64,000 bases of DNA from Rostrohypoxylon terebratum (taxonomy: Eukaryota > Ascomycota > Sordariomycetes > Xylariales > Hypoxylaceae), in the NCBI GenBank assembly GCA_022497145.1, contig MU385923.1, forward strand, positions 62,001 through 126,000, read 5' to 3'. Positions 1-10,306 of this stretch are shown here, one piece after another (positions within the stretch are counted from its first letter, which is position 1; each line of letters begins with the position of its first letter). The notes under the pieces are model-generated. The model was not told the origin of the DNA and searched no databases. It saw nothing but the letters and a program-made list of their open reading frames with translations. Both the position numbers and the translations under genes were made by a program.

Positions 1-2
1 GC

Positions 3-524
3 AAGGAGCTCGCTGCGGTGCAGGCGCAGATATGGGCCAACCAGGCAGAACTGGAGGATGCGCGCAAGAAGAGGGCACTCAACGCGGACTTGTCCGCGAT
101 ACAAGAGCGAGCACGCGTGGAAGAAGACCTGTTCAACTCGGCTATGCGACAGCAGCGCGCAAAGCACACGGCAGAGGTCCAGCACCAGGAAAAACTAACA
201 CACGCAAGCCTAACGCGGGCGCAAGCGATCGCAGACGCGGAACTCGCAGTCGAGGCGCAGAAGCAAAGCCGAATGCTGCAGTGGGAACGCGACATGGGTA
301 GCGAGCGTGTGGGCAACGCAAATCAACTGAGCAGTATCAGGCTTAGGGAGAGGGAGGAGCTGGAGATGCTGGATAAAGCCGCGGATCAGAGGATCAAGAG
401 TAGGATACAGGAACAGAAGAAATTGGTCGATAGCCAGAGCGCCCTAGCGGCGAATATCGCGAGCGCGGGACCCGGCGCGAGGAGGCAGATCGGGTTTGTT
501 AGCGGGGAGCTGGGTCCTGATTAG
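3..524 (+). CDS. 3' end of a coiled-coil protein of unknown function (5' truncated)
   Basis: The frame is open from the first full codon of the window to a TAG at 522-524, so 173 C-terminal residues are visible and the true start lies to the left. The sequence is almost wholly charged helix rich in E, R, K, Q and A, with heptad-like spacing over about 130 residues, which predicts a long coiled coil. The last 30 residues (AANIASAGPGARRQIGFVSG) turn Gly/Ala-rich and look disordered. There are no Cys or His clusters and no membrane segment. I do not recognise the family. That it is coding is supported by the absence of stops and by GC-rich codon use unlike the AT-rich DNA after 524. Confidence 0.6.
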   Translation, partial: KELAAVQAQIWANQAELEDARKKRALNADLSAIQERARVEEDLFNSAMRQQRAKHTAEVQHQEKLTHASLTRAQAIADAELAVEAQKQSRMLQWERDMGSERVGNANQLSSIRLREREELEMLDKAADQRIKSRIQEQKKLVDSQSALAANIASAGPGARRQIGFVSGELGPD

Positions 525-1287
525 GTAAGCCTGGTTAAAGGGGTCATATCCATGGATGGAAGTTGGGGTACGGTGTAAGAGAGTTCGGAGTCAAGACTGA
601 AATTTAGGACTTCCGGCGTATTTGAAGAGGATCTGAGCACAAAAACAACTGAGATAATTAATAGCGAGATTATTTCCATACGTCCCCCTGTCTCTAATAT
701 CGTGGCTTACATATGACATACGCCGTACGACCAGCATTTTTGTTGATATCGCGGGAATGAGGTTGTCAACTATTAAGGAGCCTTAGGAAAGAGGTTAGGG
801 CTATATAAAGCATGGATACCCAAGAGCAACTGAACTCGCAAGTGGATTTCAATACGGTTTTCTGTGCTCACAGATGGATATCATCAAGCGGTAGCTTATG
901 TTACGTAATACAAAGCTACAAATATTTCCTATCGATGGTCGGATTTAGGTTTTCAACCGAAAGGCCGAAAGCTTGCTCGGATCAGATAAAGTCAGCTCCG
1001 AATTTAATCGGAATTTGAAGCAGGCTTATGTTATACAGCCGGAGTATTGATACGCGAAGCGAGCTCGCGACTCCGAAATCTCTCAAACAACTCAACACTT
1101 TTCTTTCATACCTAATGAAAACACACCTTCAACATTTCTCTAGATTTTTCTTTTCATTTCGCTCTCAATTTCTTCCCCTTTAGAGACGTTTTCCAGCTGA
1201 CCATGATATCCTCATAGACTTCTATTCTCCGCTTTTAATCCCTTGACATAGGATTGTACAATACCCTCCCCATACTATACCCTGTAA
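525..1287. other. Intergenic, promoter side of the Mpv17-like gene
   Basis: No gene is supported here. A TATA-like TATATAAA lies at 802-809, just before a 68-codon open frame (812-1018) that matches nothing I know. The 200 bases before the Mpv17-like start are pyrimidine-rich (TTTCTTTTCATTTCGCTCTC type), as is common in fungal core promoters. Confidence 0.5.
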
Positions 1288-2271
1288 ATGCTTAAAATGT
1301 CTCCTACAACGTCCACAATACTCCGCGCTGTATTCCGGAGGCAGCTGGAGCAGCTGCGCACGACACGGCTGCCGCGGTCGGCGCCGCGTCGCTTCCAATC
1401 TAGCAGCTCCGGTCCCAAGCCCAATGCTAGCGAGGCCGCCAAATCGTCGTCGTCACCGGCAGCCGCTTCCGCGCCCGCGCAGCCCGTGTCCATATGGCTA
1501 CGCCTCGGACCGTTGACACGTGCTGGACAGGCATACGCCCGCTCACAGCGTAACCGGCCTTGGGCTACCCAGATCGGGAGCGCGCTCGCTATCTACCTTG
1601 CAGCGGACATCAGCGCGCAACGCATCAGCGGAAAGGAGTACGTGCCTGAGCGCACGGTTAGGAACATGGTTATCGGAGCTGTGTCTGCGGTGCCATGCTT
1701 TTTATGGTGAGCCTTTTTTCATTTGTCTTTCGATAATACTCCCCTATTCCTTATCCGTGTCGGCGATATGTGGGGAATTCCGCATATGAACCTTACCTGA
1801 GTGGAACGCATTCTCCTAACCAACGACGGCGCTGCCTACAGGTTCGTCTGGCTGTCGAAGAGCTTTAACTATGGCTCTCACATCGTCTCTATCGGAGTCA
1901 AGATCGTCATCAACCAGATGGTCTTCACGCCCGTGTTCAATTCCTACTTCTTCGGCTCTCAGGCCCTGCTATCTGGGGAGAGCCTTGCCGAGACTTGGGA
2001 CCGCATCGTCCGCACTGTTCCCGTCAGCTGGAAGAATGCGTGGAAGCTGTGGCCTGCCGTCCTAGCATTTAGCTTCACTTATGTCCCTATCGCTTATCGC
2101 AGCGTCTTCTCCGGCGCCGTCGCCGTCGGCTGGCAGACTTACCTCAGTTATCTCAACCGCCAAGCCGAGATCGAGGAAGAGGTGGCCCACCAAAAGACCC
2201 ATGTAGCGGCATTAGCCCCCGTCGAGGCGGCAGCCCTACAGCTAGAGCAGAAACGCCCTATAGCGGCTTAG
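1288..2271 (+). CDS. Mpv17/PMP22-family mitochondrial inner-membrane protein (SYM1-like)
   Basis: There are two exons, 1288-1706 and 1842-2271, with a 135-nt intron (donor GTGAGC, acceptor CTACAG). Joined they give 282 residues, and the codon split across the junction restores Trp in FLWFVWLSK. The N-terminal 60 or so residues are rich in R, S, A and P with almost no acidic residues, as expected for a mitochondrial targeting sequence. The rest has the family hallmarks: a W..Q.....AIYLAADISAQ segment, the K..INQ....P block after the splice, and a C-terminal W..YL segment. Yeast Sym1 sits in the inner mitochondrial membrane and supports growth on ethanol at high temperature; Mpv17 forms a channel. 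The start could also be the second Met at 1297. The gene runs tail-to-tail toward the BTB gene. Confidence 0.88.
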
Positions 2272-2572
2272 GTTCAATTGCATCCATTGTTTTCTTATGT
2301 GTTCAAATGATAGATGGTTAACACACATGTGGCATAGATGGGCCGGTTTAACGGCGTAGACTTCGGGTCGGCGATATTCAATTTTATCACTCGGAAAAAA
2401 ATAAGCTGGTAGAAGCTTCGATGGTTTTTAGTTGTTATTTACACCTATTAACATCATGTATTCGCTAGAATCAACGCTGGCCTCTATAACCCTGCACTTC
2501 TTTCTTTCTTTTTTTGAAAAAAAAAAAAAAAAATAAGGGTTAACCATCAGTTATGGATATTGTGTTATTCGG
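2272..2572. other. Convergent intergenic spacer with a poly(A) tract
   Basis: This 301-bp spacer between convergent genes holds a T-rich run followed by about 17 consecutive A residues near 2518-2534. No gene is visible. Confidence 0.6.
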
Positions 2573-3610
2573 TTAATCTTTGATTACGCGGTATTTGATA
2601 AGTTTTCGAAGTACCCCGTACGCAAACTCGGGGATGTCCTTGAACACCTTGGAGAAAAAATCGTCCTCGTAAAGGTCGTCGGCTACGATAGACACGTACC
2701 AAACGAGCGCTTCTCGCATCATATCTCCGGGCATTGTGTTCTCGTAGACGTACGGTATGAGGTTAGCGATATGCCGTATCATGTTTTGAGTCCACTGCAG
2801 GGTATGCAACAGTTTGCCCATCTTGATGGTAGCGACCCGTGCTAATTCGTTGACCAAGTACTTGTCTGCTAGGACATAAAGTTCCGCATGGCAAAATATG
2901 ATTTCTCTAATATTTTCGCAGGTTTTTGTTCCGAGGTCATCCTTTTTGATTTCGTTGTTGAATGAATCATTAGCTAGACCGATCTCGCCGTACCACTTCA
3001 TCAAGGCATCTACAGTTGCTACCCTTCCGTCGTGGTTACTAAATTCCCTGTACCCTTTCTTAGAGAGCCGGAGTCGGAGGCGTGTTATTGAAATTGTTTG
3101 GTTCTTTTTTTTATCCCGATACATGTCGTGAATGGAATATGGCAAAACCCATCGGTATCCGTCGTCTTGCTTTGGGCCAACTCCTGGCGATAAGTTTAGT
3201 TGCAGAAACGGAGGACTTATCGATCCTGCTTGCGCGACTTGAGGGTCGATACCAACACTCGTAGCCTTCTCCTCAATCTCAGGTTCGCTGCTATGCTTAG
3301 GCTTAATAGAGTCATAATCGCCGCTATAGGCGAACTGGGCGAATCGTTTAAAGGTTCCTTCGGCTACATCATCCCAGGTCGTATAACCCCTCTCTGCTTC
3401 GGTGAATTTACCATTGATCAGGGCGTTTAAGGGCCCCGAGAGTCTGGCGAAGACATCCGCGTGGACGAGGAATTCTTTTTTATTCGGGCCAACAATAAAT
3501 TTAAAGAACCGATCAATAAAAAGGCTGAGATACCATTAGTAAATTTCTCGTCAATAAAATTGCGTACCCATCATCCGGCTGATAACCTACTCGCCAGATG
3601 GTATGGACAT
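2573..3610 (-). CDS. BTB/POZ-domain protein
   Basis: There are two exons on the minus strand. Exon 1 (3610-3591) is only 20 nt (ATG, then Ser-Ile-Pro-Ser-Gly). After a 66-nt intron (donor GTAGGT, branch TACTAAT, acceptor TCTCAG) exon 2 runs 3524-2573, giving 323 residues. Without that intron the frame has no ATG before a stop. The BTB fold starts at about residue 14: KFIVGPNKKEFLVHADVFAR matches the core (F.V......F.VH..), followed by S.PL..L..G.F.EA and F..FAYSGDY. A second conserved block (HAELYVLADKYLVNELARVA) follows an insert of about 80 polar residues. BTB domains mediate dimerisation and can serve as Cullin-3 adaptors; large fungal families like this one mostly lack assigned roles. No MATH or Kelch domain is present. 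Confidence 0.85.
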
Positions 3611-4374
3611 CTTGGACGCAAGGAATTCAAGAAATATATGTTACTCCTTGCTTAATTCTGTGAGATCCCACGATGTTTAGGTAGGTATAGACCAATAGTA
3701 AATGAATATACAAGAATGGTTAGTGCATATGTGTCTAGGTAACGAGTTAAGCTGAGAATTTGCTAGAGAAACTATTGTAAGGACACGAAGAATGCAGAAT
3801 ATGAAGTTGGATTGAAAATCACATGTAGCCAAGCCTTGAGATGACTTAGAGAACCTGATCTGTAATCTGCTTAATGTCATTGCAATGTCATTGCATCGAT
3901 CGCACTTACCACTACCACTAGAATATCTAAAAGGGGCAAGGCAATTGCTACCATCCATGGATGACTTATTAGGGGCACTCCTAAAATGCTTACCAATCAA
4001 GAACGTTGTCGCTTCCGCAATACGTCATAAGCAATTGCTTAAATAGACCAACTTCTTCCTTACATAAATCACTCAACTACTCACTGCTTGAAGATCAAGA
4101 TCTTACTTTCTCATGCATAGCTTATGTATGAGCAAAATCATCTTTTCAAGTTCCATTATAGCTCTAGATGACATTGATACCTATTCGATTTTCACCTATA
4201 ACTTCAGACCTTGATATATATATAGCGTATATATAGCGCGCGAATATCCGAACCCCAACACCGAGCCTGGTAGCCCTGGAGGTTTGGGCTCACGAATACA
4301 GGCGGATTCCGTCACCAGCGTCCATAGAATTCAACTTGGCGAGCACAGAGGCCGAACAGGAAACCAGCTTCAAG
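3611..4374. other. Intergenic, AT-rich
   Basis: This AT-rich stretch lies beyond the BTB gene start and the 3' end of the Rieske gene. It contains alternating TATATATA/GTATATATAGCGCGCG sequence near 4214-4240. The 107-codon frame on the minus strand (3677-4000) looks random. No gene is supported. Confidence 0.5.
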
Positions 4375-5771
4375 TTACCACTCCAACTCACCTCTTTGCC
4401 CCATCATGCACGTCGACGCTGTCTCATTACCATCTCCGTCCAGCGCATTACACAGCGCCTCGGCCTCCTCATCTATAGCATCGTGTCCCGTGACTCTGAC
4501 AGCCGCATTAATCTTTCGACCCGCCGCCCTCTCCAATCGTCGATGATGATCAATGTGTCTGGCAAATTTGTCTAACCTCTCACGGATTACACTCTGCCTA
4601 AAGTCGAGTAACGTACTTTCTTTCATGTCCTTCTTCAAGCTGACAACAGCTCTACTAATCTCTGCGTTAACGAGACCTTGTATTTCATTGGGCTGCGAAT
4701 TATTAGAGTCCAGCGGCACAAATGTGTTCTTCACAAGCGCCTTTCCGTAGCCAATGGGCAAGGCCGAGACGATCAGGAGGCCCGAGTTCCCTAGGTGACA
4801 GATGAAAGATGCATCGTCCACATATTCTAGTTGTGGTTGGTGGTTGAACACGGATGCTAGCCATTTCCTCCCCCGCATTCCACCGGTGAAATTCGCGGGG
4901 TCGATAAACCATGGTAGAAGACCTAGTCGATGTTAATCAATACGCAAGAACACGTTTTGAAAGGCATACTCATGGTTTACTCACTCGCAATTCTCCACCC
5001 TACGTCTACTTCGAGTTCCCACTGAACAGGGTTTACGAGCGAAAGATTCGTTAGCACGGGCGAAGCAGTATCACTCCATGGAAACGCATCATTCAGTTCT
5101 GTTGCGAAATTTACGAAGATGAATCGACGGCAGTCTATCCTGAGGTGAACCTCAAATAAGCCATTGGTCGACTTATCAAAGCCTGGTACATCCGTGAATT
5201 CTGGTGCTTTTATAAGTTGACCTGCGGTTGAATATTGCCACCCATGATATCGGCAAGCGAGCTTCGCAGTGTTTCCACAAGGCCTACGGACAACTGTGTA
5301 TGCGCGATGTCTGCATACGTTGTGGAATGCTCTCAATTTGTGATCCTTGCCTTTGATGATGAGAAACGGAATATCAGCGATCACATAAGTGCGATAGTCC
5401 CCAGGCTTCTTGAATTGAGACTCATGCGCGACCATCATCCATCTCTGTCACCCAGTTAGCTTGATAGTCCTATCCGACAAATAATATGACCATATATAGG
5501 ACCTAGGTACCTTGAGGAATATGGCTCTCTTCTCCAGATCATATGGAACATGCTCTGCGGCAGAGCTCTTGTTCGTTGTCGAGTCGCCTTTCTCCACCGC
5601 ATCTAGCCCAGTAGGCTTGGCGCCATGTCCGGAACTGGATACGATTTGTTGGTATCTGATAGCCACCTGCCACAACACAAAGAGGAGAGCTCCTATAAAT
5701 GCAGACTGCAAAAGCGTCGTGGGGGATAGCTGTGGCTTGATAGAATACAGCCCACCCACGGAATTAATCAT
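4375..5771 (-). CDS. Membrane-anchored Rieske [2Fe-2S] protein related to ring-hydroxylating oxygenase alpha subunits
   Basis: There are three exons, 5771-5511, 5444-4985 and 4922-4375, with introns of 66 and 62 nt, giving 422 residues. Residues about 20-45 form one hydrophobic helix (LQSAFIGALLFVLWQVAI), probably an anchor. The family start YDLEKRAIFLKRW follows the first splice. The Rieske motif is complete: C131-R-H133, 17 residues, then C151-R-Y-H154-G-W, which bind the cluster. PGDY upstream and G.L..APEF downstream also fit the family. The C-terminal half keeps parts of the alpha-subunit fold (WELEVDVGWR where NWK is usual; FICHLGNSGLLIVSALP). I cannot find the usual E/D..H-x4-H ligands of the mononuclear iron. 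It is divergent from the catalytic-domain gene at 6483 across 711 bp. It may act as a membrane electron-transfer partner. That is inference. Confidence 0.85.
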
Positions 5772-6482
5772 CTCGAGGGTTGCGAATTTGATTGCAGATG
5801 ATGAGAGCCCAGGTTGGGAGTCTCGGTACTTTTTAAAATGTAAGAGTTCGTGTTCCAAGGAAATAATTCGGCCTGGCGCCTGGCATGGTGACGATAGTCA
5901 TTACCCCATTGTTATGTACGAATGTCACAGCCATGCGTTCGGACCGTAATAGGAGAGAGGGTGCGTATCTTTCAATTTTTATCCATAAAAGTGCAAGGGA
6001 CATCAAATAGGACGATCCGCGCAGACCTAGCCGATCTAACGCCGCTGTAAGGAGCCCTCGACCTGGCCACCTGGGCATGCATGCCGATAACGTTACAGAG
6101 CCTATCGGCTAGCCACCATTTTCATTCACTGCATCTGATGACTACATGTTTAATCATGAACAACCATATCATGCCAAATCTAGCCGGGTTTGGGATCGTG
6201 CATCGCTTCGATCGCGTCAAACCCAGTGATGGGATCATACTTATCGTGATCACTCTACATATCGGAGCTCCATCGTGTGCCATATGACCAGATTAGGGCC
6301 GAGCTCGGGATCGCCGTGTCGATAGGGTTGGAAGGGTTTGCCCAAATATCTTTAAGCATGGATGAAGGTACCTAGTTGTGTGATTCCAAAGATGCTTCAT
6401 AATTTGCCCCAAGTCTTAGGGTCCGTCGGAAACACTGATTGTCCAGATATACGTGATCTTTCTCAGGGCACCTCTATTGAAA
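5772..6482. promoter_or_regulatory. Shared divergent promoter of the two Rieske-type genes
   Basis: These 711 bp separate two divergent start codons, so control elements may serve both genes. A perfect 12-bp palindrome GGCATGCATGCC lies at 6074-6085, 303 bp from the minus start and about 400 bp from the plus start. A CGATCGC-rich stretch lies at 6190-6225. No gene is visible inside. The palindrome as an operator is inference. Confidence 0.45.
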
Positions 6483-7664
6483 ATGGCACCTTTAATCAAG
6501 ACTCTTCCGGCTTCCTGGTATTGCTCCAAGCCGCTTTATGAGCTAGAAAAGAGTTCTGTCTTTTTGAAGGCAAGTTGAGTTCTCTCTAATCATCTACTCG
6601 AATCCTATCAGCTAATCAGAGAGCCACAGTCATGGTATCTTCTTGGCCCCATCACAAAATTTGCTGATGGTAATCCAGTTGAATACGAGTTCGCCGGCGT
6701 CGGCTTAGTTGTCGAGACAGTGGGACAGGACTTCAGAGTGGTTCGACTTCGTGATGTACGCGCGAATGGAAATTCAGAATGTGTCTCACAGAAGCATTAA
6801 CGAAACCCTAGAAACTTCCCCTTCCTCAAAAACGGACCTCGAGCGGCCTATTGTTCGCAGCTATTTCAGATGAGGCGCCGAGCTTTGAGTCATTCTTCCC
6901 GGGGTTGGAGGAGCTGTTGGCCCGGGTAGACTATACTAAGCTTCCATATCGAAAAACTATCTCCTATGAAGGAAATTTTAACTGGAAGACTATGTAAGTA
7001 CATGGTTTTCTCTCTCCTATCTCCTAAGATAACTTGGCTCCACATAGAGGAAGAATGCCATTTCCCCTGTGTCCCGTTATCTTTCCCCCGTATTCTTAGT
7101 ACTCCACCTTACCAGCGCCGCACTAACTGAATATTCCCTTAGGGTTGACGGATACCAAGGTACTTTCTTCTATGTATGACGGCTATGTTTCTTGATGCTC
7201 AAACTTCTGCAGAATGCCTTCATTGTTCTTACACTCATCCCTCATTCTCGGCCCTATACCCACCTACTTTTTATGCCGTGCAGAACTACGGCAACTATTC
7301 GCAGCACATCGCGGACCCAGAGAAGCCCGATGACGGGCTTTTCCTTTACTTCTTTCCCGTGTGCACGCTAAACGCTTACGGTGGCGGCATGTCCGTGTTC
7401 CGGGTCTGCCCCACCGAAAACCCCGGCGTCACGCGCATGGAATTCGACTACTATAACCTAAAGGAAGGCGAGGCGTTTGAGGAGTACTTCCGCTTCGTCC
7501 GGAAGGTCGCCCTCGAGGACTTCGAGCTCTGCGAAAAAGCACAGGCTAATCTTGAGAGCGGTGTTTATTGCCAAGGTATACTCAACCCTGTCAAGGAAAA
7601 TGGAGTCAGTCATTACCAGCAGCAGGTCAGGAAGATGGTCGTTGGGGATATAGAGAAAAGGTAA
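6483..7664 (+). CDS. Ring-hydroxylating oxygenase alpha-subunit catalytic domain without a Rieske domain
   Basis: The model has five exons: 6483-6569, 6624-6755, 6812-6993, 7143-7159 (a 17-nt microexon) and 7213-7664, giving 289 residues. The first intron would use a GC donor (AAG/GCAAGT); its exact borders are the least certain part. The N-terminus (LPASWY, YELEKSSVFLK, SWYLLGPITKF) is that of choline-monooxygenase-like alpha subunits. The catalytic part is intact: NFNWKT, then D136-G-Y-Q-E140-C-L-H143-C-S-Y-T-H148-P, the H-x4-H iron ligands, and a later acidic segment ALEDFELCEKAQ. The roughly 100-residue Rieske domain (C-x-H..C-x2-H) that should lie between VVRLRD and GLLFAAISDEAP is absent, and none of the introns or the upstream DNA encodes it. 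Usual alpha subunits have about 380-450 residues. Electrons would need to come from another protein. Confidence 0.82.
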
Positions 7665-8875
7665 TACTCGGAGAAAAGTCATCGGCGGTTACTGGAGGCT
7701 GAATGTTTCAAACCTGTATTTGGTTGGGGCTTTTATGCATGTTCAGTTATAATGTGGAATCGAACGAGGGCGGATACCTAGCATATTATCTAGGTACGGT
7801 TTGGCGAATGTAATAGTGAGGGATCTTTTCATATAGTCCCTTTGCTAGGTATTAATCAAGAGGTTATGATTTTGGGAAGATGCGACAGAATCTCAGAAAT
7901 GTGGCGCCTCAGTATTCTCTTCGCTCTTCATTTGGAAGTCTGCCCCCTTACCTAGTTAACAATATCTTGAAGAGATTTAGGATTTTAGAGTCGTGGTTTG
8001 TTTGAGCACCTCAGCGTGATCTTTGGTGTTGTCGCCCTAGGACACCTCGACCTCATGCACGGCTGAGTACTCTTTCCGGTTGCGATCTTCATCGTCCAGA
8101 TTTCTGGGCACTTTCTCTAAGAAAAGAGGAGACTGGGGCGCCGATAACAGCGATCGCAGACCTGATCAGAAAAACTACTTGATTACCCTTATCACGGATA
8201 TCATATGCATTCAGGATAGCATTAAAGTCTTATATATCGAGTTATATTGGTTGTGGATTTGATGTATACCTAGTGAAAGTGCCCGCTTGTGTACCGATGG
8301 CAGCTCCGGCCTTAGCCGTGGCCTGAATCAACCCAGATGTTTGGCCTCGAGCTGATGTGGGGAATTCTGGAGAGAATTGCTTCCCGTCGCTCCCAAATTC
8401 ATGCACGGGACTTGAGTTAATGATTATCTCCTCAGCTTTAGATCTTGGATTAGACATGTTGGGCAAAGAAGCGGCAGTGAAGGAACTATCTGGTGTCTCT
8501 GATTGTAATGTGAGATTATTCGCGAATCTTTCTGTCAGCCGTTATCCAGTGATATCAAGTAACAGATGCGCTTCAAGGTGTATATCATGAATGCTAACTT
8601 AGGCGGTATATCGAGATTGAGAAAGGAGCCTGTCATGGGTGGGATACGGATCCCTCTTGGTTATCAGAAATTTACACTTATCAGACTACCTGCCTGTCCG
8701 CATTATAATCAAGGCCGAGAAAGCCGGAGAAATGATGGCGGAGGAAGTATAGCAGTCCGAGTAGTAGTTCGTATCGAAACGCCCTACCTAAACGGTGGGA
8801 AACGTTGTGAGAACTAATAGGCGGTCGTCCCCTCGGCTTTATTTCCGGGTGGGTATGACTTTTACGCTCCTCCCG
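7665..8875. other. Intergenic between the catalytic-domain gene and the regulator gene
   Basis: No firm gene is present. On the minus strand an ATG at 8457 opens 63 residues that run into a possible GTATAC donor near 8266, but I could not find a downstream exon giving a recognisable protein, so I do not call it. The rest is AT-rich. Confidence 0.4.
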
Positions 8876-10306
8876 CTATACGACTACCAGAGGCGTCCCT
8901 CTTCTTTCCCATTCCTGTGCGCGGGAGATCCAATCTTGGTCTTGGCTCGCCCAATGCTCTTCCAGGAACACCAATACGCTATCATAGAACCTGAAGCGCG
9001 ACTTAGATAATGTGCGACATAAGGCCGTAATAATACCCATGCGTTCTGTATGGCCACAGCTACAGATTCCGCCAACAAAAATCGGCCATGATAGCCTCAC
9101 CACTGAAAAATGCATGTCTTCGAATTGAGAAAACACACTAAAGAGCTTGGACACATGATACTCCTGGATCTCGCGTGCCTCAGCTAAATAAGGTAGGCGT
9201 TTACACGCGTAGAGAAATCCCGCGTGGTGAAATGACTCTGTGAGGCGGATGAAATCGCGATAGGATGATTGGGTACATTGCGTGGACAATGGCCCCCCTG
9301 CTAACAGACTAGAGCCTCGCGCAAGCTCTAGTTGTGTCTCTATCTTGGAAAGGGAGAACCCTTGGTTGGATTCCTGAGCTACCTCTCCAACAGATCTCAT
9401 CGTGATGTCGTGTATGATGTTTAAATAATCATTAAAAATGACCGGTTTCGGTTTTATGCCGGGCACTATGGCATTCCGGATATGTTCTGGATCAAATAAG
9501 GTTGTACAGGTCAAGACATCATATGATGCAATTTGATTTCGGAGAAAAGAAGTGAGATCACCGTTACACTCATTATTGAGCATAGGTGTCCTGATCAAGA
9601 CGCGAATCGCTTGCAGATGGATTTTTGCCAAGGAAATGTCAGACTCGAGGAGAGAGTAATTCGAGAGAACGAGCATGGTAGCAAGGACCGCCGGGAGAAC
9701 TTCTGCATCCTGAACAGCTTGAATGTCGAACTTCCCAAGCTCTCGACCGACTAGAATCTTAATCTGCGAGGTAATGGTAGTCATCGCTGTATGACATGCG
9801 AGTTGTGAGAAGCTCTTGTCGATTTCTAGATCATCCGACGAGTGAGCAGCAGAGATGCCTAGAATTGCAAGGCGCAGTGCAGACTGTCTCCTAGCTAGAG
9901 GTATAACTAGCTGTTTATAGCCATTCTGAGGGGAATCAAACCATACGTTTATGGGTGCAATATTGCTTGAATAATATTGCAGAAGTTGATCCTGGTCGGA
10001 CTCGGGCAGAAGACCTAGGACTGATTCAGTCCCGGACGAACATGCTGATTCTGATGAATCTAAAGGAATAAAGCCCAGAGGTGACCGAGGTGATCCATAG
10101 GTAGTCCTAGGGGCAGGATCGGCCAACTTTGGTTGTTCTGGTTTACCGAGACCCTTGAATCTTCCACGACTTGCAATAGCGTTGACCCAACGGATATGCT
10201 GGCCATATCCTGGACATTGGGTGTCCTTTTTGATACATTTCTTGCAATGTGGCAAGGTTCCATCGCAACGGATACGTCTCAATACGCAAGTACGACATTC
10301 TGACAA
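8876..10306 (-). CDS. Zn2Cys6 fungal transcription factor
   Basis: This is a single uninterrupted frame of 476 residues. The N-terminus carries the binuclear zinc cluster C4-x2-C7-x6-C14-x6-C21-x2-C24-x6-C31, with basic residues (LRRIR) between Cys 7 and 14. Residues 100-470 have the helical pattern of the fungal-specific transcription factor domain (PF11951-like), with segments such as RLAILGISAAHS and LQAIRVLI. Such proteins bind DNA as dimers and typically control neighbouring metabolic genes. The position between the Rieske-type pair and the hydrolase pseudogene suggests a pathway regulator. The target genes and inducer cannot be read from sequence. No frame damage is seen, unlike the adjacent hydrolase. 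Confidence 0.92.
   Translation of the reverse strand: MSECRTCVLRRIRCDGTLPHCKKCIKKDTQCPGYGQHIRWVNAIASRGRFKGLGKPEQPKLADPAPRTTYGSPRSPLGFIPLDSSESACSSGTESVLGLLPESDQDQLLQYYSSNIAPINVWFDSPQNGYKQLVIPLARRQSALRLAILGISAAHSSDDLEIDKSFSQLACHTAMTTITSQIKILVGRELGKFDIQAVQDAEVLPAVLATMLVLSNYSLLESDISLAKIHLQAIRVLIRTPMLNNECNGDLTSFLRNQIASYDVLTCTTLFDPEHIRNAIVPGIKPKPVIFNDYLNIIHDITMRSVGEVAQESNQGFSLSKIETQLELARGSSLLAGGPLSTQCTQSSYRDFIRLTESFHHAGFLYACKRLPYLAEAREIQEYHVSKLFSVFSQFEDMHFSVVRLSWPIFVGGICSCGHTERMGIITALCRTLSKSRFRFYDSVLVFLEEHWASQDQDWISRAQEWERRGTPLVVV

Noticed and set aside
812..1018. 68-codon frame just after a TATATAAA box
   Set aside because: No motif, low-complexity start, and AT-rich codon use; the ATG lies only a few bases after the TATA-like word, too close for a normal leader.
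8266..8457. Minus-strand frame of 63 residues from an ATG (MSNPRSKAEEIIINSSPVHE) with a possible splice donor
   Set aside because: Downstream acceptors give either an immediate stop or an unconvincing continuation, and no family is recognisable, so the gene is unproven.
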